The notes below the pieces were generated by a model. The model was not told where the DNA came from. It ran no database searches and saw only the letters and a list, made by a program, of their open reading frames with translations. A stretch of DNA of 64,000 bases. Source: Nematostella vectensis (Eukaryota > Cnidaria > Anthozoa > Actiniaria > Edwardsiidae). Both the position numbers and the translations under genes were made by a program. Location of the stretch: positions 5,841,001-5,905,000 of the forward strand of contig NC_064039.1 of the NCBI RefSeq assembly GCF_932526225.1, given 5' to 3'. Shown here piece by piece: positions 38,701 through 47,745 of the stretch; within the stretch, counting starts at the first letter, position 1, and each line of letters starts with the position of its first letter.

Positions 38701-41700
38701 TGGCCTAAGGTGTAGTTAGATGATTCATTCTACAAAATGAAATGCTAAAAAAGCCGAGTTGTTTTTTTGTGGAGGAAAACCTGCAAAACACCCTCTGCCC
38801 TATGAACTGGAAAAGAACCTAATAGTGAGAGGCACAGGCAGAAATCTACCAACAGCATCCCCCTGCTACTCCCCAACATATAGAAAGAGTGATTTCCTGA
38901 ATATTATAATAATAATGCTTTTATAATAATAAAAGCATTTGAAGCATCACATTGTTAAACATAGAACACTGTAAAAGGTGTCAGGTTTCCTGAATACTTG
39001 TGCTAATCTATTATGTCGTCCTCGGCAGATACTGAGAAGTGATTCTAATTTGAGGAACTCTGATGCTGAGATACAGCAGAGAGCCCTAGAGTACCTGAAA
39101 CTCAGCACGGTAGCCTCCCCTGATGTACTGGTAGGTGACCCATTCTTGTTACCTCAGGTTGTTTGGACGAAAACACTGCAACTATAAGATATTATATTCA
39201 AGAAGTCTAAGATTTCTTAATGTATCCATAAGAAAATACCACTTATCCTAGCTACTTGCCTGTTGCAAGGGAAAACAATCTGGCAATGTTTCTTACTATT
39301 TTACAATAGCTTGTTAAATTGTTTAAATTCCTAATATTTTTTTTTTGCTTTTTTGTTTTTCACTAAAGGCCACAGTGTTGGAAGAAATGCCGCCGTTCCC
39401 TGAGAGAGAGTCATCTATACTTGCCAAATTGAAAAAGAAGAAACCAAATGCTGTCAAGGAGAGGGATGAAAAGCCAACTGACAGTAGTGATAAACCTACC
39501 ACTAATGGCCAAGTATCAAATGCAGCCCCCCAGGTCAAGGTAACAAGTCTGTGTACTGCAGGGCATTACTGTAGCCAGGAGTAACTGTGAAGGATGCTCA
39601 TAAATGAATTAACATGATACAAAAATATGGATAGTTAGTGGCAGTTTGTAAAAAAATATATTTTTAGTGGTAAAAAGAAATGGATGCACCAATAAACCAC
39701 TTTTTTTATCTTTAGAGTGTATGCACCTGTAGTATTAACCCACAGTGTTTGTATTATGGGTTACATGTTAACAGATACATCCTTATCTTTTAAAGCCATG
39801 AAACATCTAGAAATACATAAACAAAATGCTACAACTTTCTAAGCCAGAACTTGGTTTCATTCATGCTTTTTATTTGATACCCATGAAGTTCTGTGGGTTA
39901 AAACAATACTCCAAGTGGAACCTTATTTGAAGTAGCTGTATCTATGCTGTCTCAATTATGTATTCCTTTACCAATGTCTGGTTATTTCTCAGGTGAATGC
40001 TCAGCCGACTCCAAGTCCTGCTATGCAGGCAGGTTAGTTTAATTGTTTGGAATTCTAATTGTCAAGTTTCCTGTAAAAAAAAAATAACAAATACATTTAT
40101 CATGCTTCTCTCATTGCCCAAAAGATTTGATTGGTGGTATTGGGTCCTCGGCCCCTACCCCTGCCGGAGGTGCAGGTCTTTTGGTGGACGTGTTTGAGAC
40201 GCCTTCTCCTGTTAGCACTGGTGCCTTGACCATGACTCAAGGTGCTGAGGAAATGCTACAAAAGTAAGTTGAAATTACTATTCTACAAATGAAAGTTAGA
40301 GAATGGCACTGTTAATAGGAGCTGGCAACTGGGACATGACGGAAAAACCTGGAAAACGTACAATGGCTATAGGTTCCTTGTTCTACGGACTGATTTTCAA
40401 AACACAAATAACGTGAGGCCGAAGTGCATATAACCATATTTTGGCTTTTTAAGATAATTATTCCTTGATCATCATTGCCCATCAGTTCAGGGACGAAAAG
40501 CTCAAATTTCAATGACACTTTACAAAAAGTCGCATCAATTTAAAAAAAGTTGCACTTGATATTTTGTTTGCTATAAGTTACTAAGTACTCAGAGAAATTC
40601 TCCTCCTTATTCGATGTGAAATGGGCTTATTTGAAGCGTCACGTCATGTTTTTTCGTCATGTCACCAACTGGTGAAAAAAATGTGTTGAAGAAAGTGCAA
40701 AAGAAAGACTTCTTTTGACACTTTGGTGGTCCATCTGTCAGTTTTATTTCCTATGTACTTTTGAGGTCAAATTGTACATAGAGTCTCTTCGTTATCCCAG
40801 CAAATATGAAAGGGCAACCAATTCCATCAGCTCATTTTGGGTAGCTACTTGTTTTTGGTAAATTTTTGGTATAAAGTATAGAACTTTTTTAGAAAGTTAT
40901 TTGGAGATTTTATCACATAATTTCCTTACCAATGTTGAATGAAAATAACCACAAAGTGTTACTAATAAAGCTCTCTAGGCATAACAACCTTTAGACCAGC
41001 ATACCCCACATCAATTTTATGCTAACGCCTTTGCTTTTATCTTAGGTTTGTCATAAAGAATACTGGCGTTTTGTATGAAAGTGACATTATTCAAATTGGT
41101 GTGAAGTCTGAATTCAAAGAAGTTGAAGGTGGGGGAACTATTAGTACTTTATCAATAGGAAGTAATTTGCCACTTGAATCTGTCTGTATGTGACTTGTAG
41201 TACTTTATCAATAGGAAGTAATTTGCCACTTGAATCTATCTGTATGTGACTTGTAGTAAAGTGTTCAGGGCTGTATTAATGGGAATGCTATGTGGACTTG
41301 GCCCTTTGAATAGTTTTAGCATCCATGTAATATGCAATGTTTTTCGTATGTTTGTAAAGACAAAAGGGTTCTCTCCCAATATTCTTAATGGTGTTACAAC
41401 ACTGTTTTAAAAGAGGTGTGTGATGTAGTTCATATTGTGGAAACTCTTTGAAAACATTTGAAAGCATGGAGCTGTCATTTCCCAGGGCTGTGAATATATA
41501 AAAGCTACACTGTAAGTAGATGGTGCACCTCTACATCAAGCTGACACTTGAGTTGTTGTTTCTTTGTCTCCAGGTCGTGTTGGGCTGTTCTTTGGCAACA
41601 AAACCTCATCACAATTTGTTAACTTCACGGCAACGATACAGATGCCAGACGACTTGGGGGAACATATCCTTTTGCAATGAACAAAAATTAGTTTTGTTTG

Positions 41701-44013
41701 TTTTCGTGTCTTTTTATTTACGATTCCCTAGGAGGAGATAGTTATATTCGCTATCAAAAAGAGAGCAACCCTATTTTATATGGTCTTATGCTTTTGGCTT
41801 TATGTTTTTGAGCCTTTACTGATAGCCACGTCTCAAGGCCGAGTCCAGCCAAGTCACGCCCGTTATTGAAGGCGGGGCCCAAGTCCAGCAGCTTATCACT
41901 GTGAAGTGTGTCAAGGATTTCTATCAATGTCCATTTATAGTTATTCAGTTTAGGTGAGATACTGTCTTTTCCATGTAGAACATATTTTGGCATCCAGAGT
42001 AAAACTATGTACTAAAGTGTTAAAAGGCTACCCTGGGTACCAAAGGCTCCAAGCTTCGCGGCGACTTCACTCAAATCGTTGTCGCCGCGAAGCTCGGAGC
42101 CTCTGGTACCCAGGGTATTAAAAGGCGGACATTTTTTTCCTTGCTAGAAATTTACAAGCACCAGTCATCCAGAACAATTTCAATCTCTAAATCAAATTGA
42201 TTTACACGAATCGGCAAATTTAGTTATTTAAAGGTGGAAATAAAACGCCACTGTATAGTCTTGTTAATTGCATTTAATGGTATCTTTCTTGTTGTTGCAG
42301 TGTTAATGGTATTTCTCAACAATTCGTGCTCAAAGTGCCCATCTTCCTAGCCAAGTTCTTTACATCTGTAGAAATGAATTCTCAAGATTTCTTCACGCGG
42401 TGGAAAGGACTGAGCAGGTAAGAGAAATTTTTTCCGTTCCACGTTGGGTAATTCATCCTTACTTATTTGCCTTGCCATTAACAGTCCTCAGCAAGAATGT
42501 CAGAAGATATTCCAAGCTAAATACCCAATGGAAAGTGGAACTATCGCAACAAAGGTCAGTGCTAAGCCCCACCTAGTCTCCACGTAGCAAAGGGATAATT
42601 ATTTTCAACTGTTTTCTCAAACACAACAGGGTGCCCCCTTATATATTGGAGCTTTAAGCAAGGATGGCGACGACGGCTAGGAAAACAGGAGGGGAAAATA
42701 TGCATCCATGCTTTGTGCTCGATTCCAAACTATCTACAATAGTAGATTCAGTTAGATAGGCTTACAGGGAAAAGTCAGCGTCTCCAATAGACCTTGAAAC
42801 TTGTGGAGTTTTAAAATCAGACAGGACGCATTTTCACGTGGTCAGTCTTGAATTCTTTCTGTCATCATCGTCCTCGTCGTCTATGCTTAAGTTCCCTGTA
42901 GCATTATGCCTATCCCATACTTCCATACCGGGTGCTTTGTACCAAGGACCCGTGGTCCTTCCACAGTGCATGCACCTCTTCCTTATATGCTTTTCCCATC
43001 CACAGTTGTCTGGATTCGGTCTCGCAATACAAAATGGCGTCGACCCGAACCCGGAGAACTTTGTTTGTGCGGGAATTATCAAGATGAAGGTCGCAGGCCA
43101 AGTGGGCTGCTTGCTGCGCTTGGAGCCGAACAGACAGGCAAAGGTTAGTAGGGGGTGACCAGAGGCGTGGCCTTGGGGTCTTAGGGTGTGGGTCTTGGAG
43201 CCCAACAGACAGGCAAAGGTTAGTATGGGGTGACCAGGGGCGTGGCCTTGGAGTCAGCACAGTACAGTGCAGTACAGTACAGGCTTGCAAAGGTTAGTAT
43301 GGGATGGATTGAGTGTAGAAATATTACAGCAAGCAATCAAGGGACACTCGCGCGACTATACTAAGAATGTACGTAAATATGACAGGATCAAAACAGCGCG
43401 AAATATTCTTGTAGGCTCCAACAAAGTCAAATATAAAAGAAAATAATATTCCAATATATTTTTAGTACAGCCAGTAGCGAAACCTAGAAGTGCATGTTTC
43501 AGTCTGGTGCCGTGATCAGGACACTGCCTTGTGCTCTGTTGTGGTAATTGTCGTGGAAGCACGGGTGGCCTAGTGTGTTAGCGCGTCGGCTTCTCACCGC
43601 TGTGGCCCAGGTTCGAATCCTGGCTCAAACTGGGGATTTTTCCGGGTTCCTGCCTTGATTTGAATTTGTGTCACAAGTGAGTTATTCTCCCGTGTTTCCA
43701 GTCTTCTCGGATAAGGACACTAAACCGGAGGTCCCGTCTCTTCAAGCTGCACTACATTAACCTGAACCGAAGGGACGTAAAAGAACCACTGGGGACGCAA
43801 TAAACCCTCTGGCAGTGACCACTCCCAGTCACAGTGCTTACTAACCGAGGGCCATATGTTAGAAAACTGTATATTCGGTTAAATATGTTACCCTCGATAA
43901 ACAAAGATTAAACTGAAACTGTGTTTGCTCGGCAGATGTACCGACTGACGTTACGATCGTCGAGGCCCGAGGTCGCCACGCATCTGTGTGAGCTGCTTGC
44001 CGAAGTGTTCTAG
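32723..44013 (+). CDS. AP2A: AP-2 clathrin adaptor complex subunit alpha, complete
   Basis: Large subunit of the plasma-membrane endocytic adaptor. 24 exons: 32723-32786, 32990-33058, 33171-33313, 34709-35032, 35098-35199, 35910-36018, 36171-36232, 36399-36487, 36874-37042, 37327-37464, 37701-37808, 38232-38404, 38535-38664, 39029-39130, 39369-39539, 39993-40032, 40125-40263, 41046-41128, 41574-41663, 41830-41953, 42301-42417, 42485-42554, 43006-43143, 43936-44013; 943 residues (human 939-977). The trunk runs to about 615. The start [20 protein letters not shown] and the QKKKY basic patch (about 53-57) match the PI(4,5)P2 site region. The core includes [15 protein letters not shown] and the hinge LLVDVF. 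The appendage ends [20 protein letters not shown]. Intron 19 is U12-type AT–AC; introns 3, 5 and 23 carry splice-junction repeats. Confidence 0.97.
34350..34708 (+). repeat. Minisatellite of 3' splice-site copies before AP2A exon 4
   Basis: Ten units of about 35 bp of the form GTGCTTTTCTAG|GGATAACTTACC run directly into the real acceptor GTGATTTTCCAG|GGATACCTG. Variant types recur in the order A-B-C-A-B-C-A, so there is a higher order of about 105 bp. Each unit has a pyrimidine stretch and AG followed by the first bases of exon 4. Confidence 0.9.
35440..35915 (+). repeat. Minisatellite of 3' splice-site copies before AP2A exon 6
   Basis: Eleven units of about 40 bp containing TTTCTATGGTGTAG|ATTGTG plus ACACCATCATACAC precede the real acceptor TTTCTATGGGGTAG|ATTGTG with ACCTCCTCATACACT. 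The units therefore copy about 15-20 nt of intron end plus about 20 nt of exon 6, which encodes IVTSSYT; the copies would encode IVTPSYT. Confidence 0.92.
38750..38890 (-). mobile_element. Decayed SINE fragment in AP2A intron 13
   Basis: GTGAGAGGCACAGGCA and flanking bases match the 3' part of the tRNA-like head of the SINE at 4540-4876, with heavy divergence. The extent is uncertain. Confidence 0.4.
41143..41254 (+). repeat. 56 bp direct duplication near the start of AP2A intron 18
   Basis: A 56 bp segment starting AGTACTTTATCAATAGGAAG is present twice, head to tail, with one mismatch. It begins 14 nt after the exon 18 donor, so the duplication is recent. Confidence 0.9.
41664..41829 (+). 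other. U12-type AT–AC intron 19 of AP2A
   Basis: Donor GGGGAAC|ATATCCTTTTGC is a perfect minor-class 5' site. The 3' end GCCTTTACTGATAGCCAC|GTCTC has a branch-like CCTTTAC (one mismatch to CCTTAAC), with A about 11 nt from the AC terminus. Joining C|GT gives exactly 23 residues between the conserved DDL and GGAQVQQ-type landmarks, the same number as I recall for human AP2A1. No GT donor in the exon allows this. The intron is 166 nt. Confidence 0.92.
42029..42117. mobile_element. 89 bp palindromic foldback MITE with 9 bp target duplication
   Basis: The sequence TACCCTGGGTACCAAAGGCT ... folds on itself almost completely, with about 38 bp arms differing at two positions and a 12 bp loop. It is flanked by TTAAAAGGC at 42020-42028 and at 42118-42126, a perfect 9 bp duplication as in Mutator-like transposons. 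It lies in AP2A intron 20. A single arm recurs at 60799-60833. Confidence 0.9.
43120..43295 (+). repeat. Tandem copies of the AP2A exon 23/intron 23 donor junction
   Basis: The exon end TTGGAGCCGAACAGACAGG plus CAAAG|GTTAGTAGGGGGTGACC is repeated 75 bp downstream with one change in the exonic part. A third partial copy (GCTTGCAAAG|GTTAGTATGGG) follows at about 43283. The exonic part of the first extra copy is about 25 nt. Reading past the real donor reaches an in-frame TGA within 15 nt. Confidence 0.92.
43558..43920 (+). mobile_element. tRNA-derived SINE abutting the last AP2A exon
   Basis: The head has a box A-like TGGCCTAGTGTGTTAGCG and an exact box B GGTTCGAATCC (43610-43620). A roughly 250 bp body ending AAAGATTAAACTGAAACT follows. 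It ends about 15 nt before the exon 24 acceptor, so it supplies the branch-point region of intron 23. It is a different family from the SINE at 4540. Confidence 0.82.
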
Positions 44014-44811
44014 TATCGACCTAGCGTATCATGAATAGCCTGATGGGAAATATGAATGCAATGAGCCAATCAGAATCCAGATCTGAATTGATTGGCAGCG
44101 AGCCCTGTTGCTTGTTGGGGTAGGGTGGGGTCACTCGTATAGGTGGCAGTAAAAATTATCTTTTATGCGCATATTTCATTTTTGTTGTTGTTGTTGTTTT
44201 GTATAACACCGTAGATGGTTGTATCGGGTGACATGAACTACTTGAGTAGCATGTCAGTCTCCGATGAACTATTCAATGTTGGAGACATAATTAAGCCAAA
44301 TACCGCAACAGAACATTCTCAGACTGTCTTATTGCTGCGATTGTTTAAAAATGGCTTCAAAGATAGCCCCGCTCAATAGGTTTTAGTCAAATCTTTTATA
44401 ACATGCGACCTCTTGTTAGGCGAGAGAAGTGTAGCCGTAGCGCTTGTCGAGTACGTGTCATTTACGCGCATTGACCACCACTCACGTCTTTCGCATTTGG
44501 CTCTCGCGTGTCGTATCCGCGCGTGTCGTGTCCGCATGGGTCGTGTCCACGACTCATGCACAGGTCTCGCGCAACGATCTCGCAATTCAGATTTGCGTTA
44601 GAGATTTCATTCTAATTCTACTTAGTTTTATTATAATAGATGGTTTATGACGCGTATAGTGTACACATCTTCTATTTGTAGTGGTGATATTTTAGTCTAA
44701 AAGAAAGCAAAGTATAGCTAAAAGAAGCAGACAAATACCCTTGTAAAATATCGAATGTTTTCCTACGATAAATGAGAAGTAGATAAAAGACTCCATGAAT
44801 TTGTGTCTGTG

Positions 44812-45530
44812 TTGGTTTCAATATAGTCGTAACAGTCGTCTAGGCCCCCCGAGTAGAACACACGACTTGCGTACGACCAATACGACCCTAATGTTTGTTG
44901 GTTTTCATTTGGTCGCATCAGTCGTTAATCACTAGGCGCCGAGACTGAGACTATCAACTCCTCTTAAAGCTCTTACGCTTCCGTCTCCGCTCACGCTTAC
45001 TTCGTCGTTAGAAACCAGCCTTTAGCGCACAAATAACAAACAAAATTGCGGCAGTAAACGAAAGAGCGAGGCTGGTTTGTTATTTGTTTCTTCGCGCATA
45101 TGTACGAAGGAGAAGAGAACAGGCGCGTACTTAGGATTGGGGGGGGAGGGGGGGGGGGGGGGGGAGGCGCAGTCATAGGAATCCCTGTGTACGCGCCTGG
45201 AGAAAGAGAAGTTTGAAGACGACACAGAATTTGAGTCCGGACTATTTTCCAGAGGAGGGAGCAGCTAGGATTGTTCAACACACTGGTACCTCTTCCTCAT
45301 TGTTTCAGGCTGGGAACAACCAAGCGTCCTGTGCATTGTCGCTTGAGAGTGTTTTCATTAAAAAAGTTGAGTCGTATCACGCCTATTTCCGGCCGTAACA
45401 GTCGTAGAGATAGAATGGGTTCTACCTCTGACGACTGTGAAACAATCTGTCGTAAGGGTCGTCTCTTTGAGTGTTTCCATATAGTCGCGAGGATATTTAT
45501 TGCAGACGACTGTTACGACTATATAAAATC
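44812..45530. mobile_element. Possible MITE with ATAGTCGTAACAGTCGT ends
   Basis: Left TTTCAATATAGTCGTAACAG and right GACGACTGTTACGACTATAT are inverted, with further scattered copies of the same motif inside. The G-rich insertion at 45121-45200 has its own short inverted ends (AGGCGCGTAC). Boundaries are tentative. Confidence 0.4.
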
Positions 45531-45585
45531 CAGGCTTAGCCACCCACTGTGTGTCGTATCCTCGCATATTTCTAATAATAACTAC

Positions 45586-45720
45586 TTATTAACCGAGCGT
45601 GAGGGCTTTACGAAGAAATATCAGACCGAGGTCTTGAATGTACGGCCCCAGGCCGAGCGCCGTGCTGAAAAGACCAGGTCTGATATTTTCCCGTACAGCC
45701 CGAGCAAGCGAGGTTAATAA
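45586..45720. mobile_element. Short MITE with TTATTAACC termini
   Basis: TTATTAACCGAGCG at the left and CGAGGTTAATAA at the right are inverted ends. Inner parts also pair imperfectly (ATATCAGACC / GGTCTGATAT). Length 135 bp, no coding capacity. Confidence 0.7.
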
Positions 45721-47745
45721 AAGTTTTATTATATGGCTTTTAAGAATTAAAATGACGAGAAAACAAATCAACTAGATCGATTAGTTTATCGATCGATTTT
45801 AAAAAGGCGGGACAACAAGAAATACTCGCCACGGTCAACTTAAAAAATGTAAGAGTGAAAACATTCAACTAAAAAGAAGACAAGATACCAAATAGACCTT
45901 AGAGTGAGAGTTGTTAGTTTTAATAGCCCTTTTAGACGTAAAAAGAAGAATGATCGGTGGGCCCAAATGAATGGGAAGCGTTCAGCGTTGTTTTTATCGT
46001 TCACGCTGTGACGAGCACGGTGATATAATTTAACGACTTTACACCGCGGTAATCCTTAAATTTCTTAGAACCTTAACAGAAACTAATAGCAAGGGGGGTA
46101 ATTGTTAATAACAAAAAAAATCAAAATTACCTATTTTCTGCATATAATTACATAGTAGGGCTGGAAATACGTCAAACAAAATTTTTACAGCGATTTTTCG
46201 CGCTATTTAGCAGATTTATGCTAAATTTCTATTTCAGCCATCTCTAGCGTGAAATATTCACAAGGCGATCCTACACATACACATAGCTTAATACAACTGA
46301 ATAAAAAATACGGGGGACGAATTTGGATTTTGTTCGTATAAATAGCAGCTGGGTAGGAACATTTTTTTTTTTTCTTTCTTTCTTTCTTCCTTTTTTTTTT
46401 TTGTTTGAACAGATAAGAAACTGGTCCAAAAAATTTTGCAGATCTCATAAGGAAAAAAATCCCCTTCTTTCGGATGATTTTATTTTATCCCGGTCAATTT
46501 GAGTCGTTTATTTTCTTGCGTATATTTTAGAAATTTGCAAACGTCTTAAACCAGACAAGGGATTCTAATCAGACATTAGTCTAGGATTCACACAAATTAC
46601 AAAAGTTACTATAAAGAATTCAGGAAACCACATTTATAAAATGCATTTTCATCGATTCAAGCTGATTTTACTCGTTAAAAGGTATTTTTGTTATTCTTTT
46701 ATTTTTTTAAAGTACCCCCCCCCCCCCCCCCACGCCTGACTGTTTTTAGTCTCTGTTTAGGTTCTGATTAGGTTCTAGGATAACCGCGGTCGACCTTGCG
46801 GGCAATTTATTCCTATTTTCACCTTTTGGAAGCTGCAGGCTACATCCCAAAGGTGCTATAGATCCAAACAATAAAAAAGAAAGCTCAGATGATGTCAGGC
46901 TTCACGGCATGATTGGACTGTTTGGTGTGAGAACAAACTTTTGTTGTAAAAGAAACAAAACACCAAACACTTTGTGCTGCTTTATGATGATCTGATAGAA
47001 ATATTGCATTTACAAAGAAATTTAAATATCTTGAAGAGACTCTTTTGGGTGTTTGCACCCCTTGTTATTTATTCTTTTGTTTGTTTGTTTGTTTAGGTGG
47101 CGCTCGCCGGCTCGTCAGATTGTTTTCTACTTGTCAAATTCGCCAAGTCATTTGGCTATGTACAAAGCCCGCTGCTAAAAAATATCAAAAACTGCCCACG
47201 GGCAATATCGTAGGATTCTAGCCCGCTCAACAGCCAATCAAAGCGCGCGTACTATCGTAGCCATAAAAAAACTAAAAAAAAATGCTAGGGATTAGTCACG
47301 CGCGCAAGAAAATAAACAACATAAAAATAAGAACGATTTTATTCAACTTATTTACATCTGTGACAGCGATGATTTTCCAAAATTTGTTTAAAACAGTGAC
47401 TATTTTACATCACTAATATCTTATGCATTCACGCCTATGTATATATAAATTCTATTCGCCCAATTTTTCGATTCTGTTAATTTACAAGTACTGCATTCTG
47501 TATGACAAATTTGTACAGCCTTTCCAGCTAGTACTATCGTAAGGATAAATATATTCCTGATTGAAATAAATGCTATTAAAATAACCTAGGTGAGTTCAAC
47601 GCTTTTCTATTAAAGTTTTCCTTTCAGGAATTTTTCACTTGGTACAACTCCCTTATGTTTGTGATTGTCCTTGCGCCATCTTCACATTTACTGCTACTTG
47701 TTGTTGTAGTTGTTAATAATATTGTCCTAGGCTTGCAACTCAAAT

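Larger units (their letters stand above)
44014..47745. other. Intergenic: AP2A 3' flank and shootin 3' flank with MITEs
   Basis: No gene recognised. It contains MITE-like elements (listed separately), G and C homopolymer runs near 45140 and 46715, and (TTTG)n near 47073. TTTATT at about 47338 is a candidate minus-strand poly(A) signal for the shootin gene. Open frames at 44.4-45.7 kb overlap repeats and have no family resemblance. Confidence 0.4.

Noticed and set aside
42834-43290. Long minus-strand open frames (123 and 126 codons)
   Set aside because: They are antisense shadows of AP2A exon 23 and its duplicated junction.
43565-43640. Functional tRNA gene
   Set aside because: Box A and box B are present, but the acceptor stem does not close and the sequence continues into a SINE body. 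The same applies to 4800-4876.
45271-45717. 148-codon open frame
   Set aside because: It runs across a G-rich repeat remnant and the TTATTAACC MITE, shows no family resemblance, and has no splice or promoter support.
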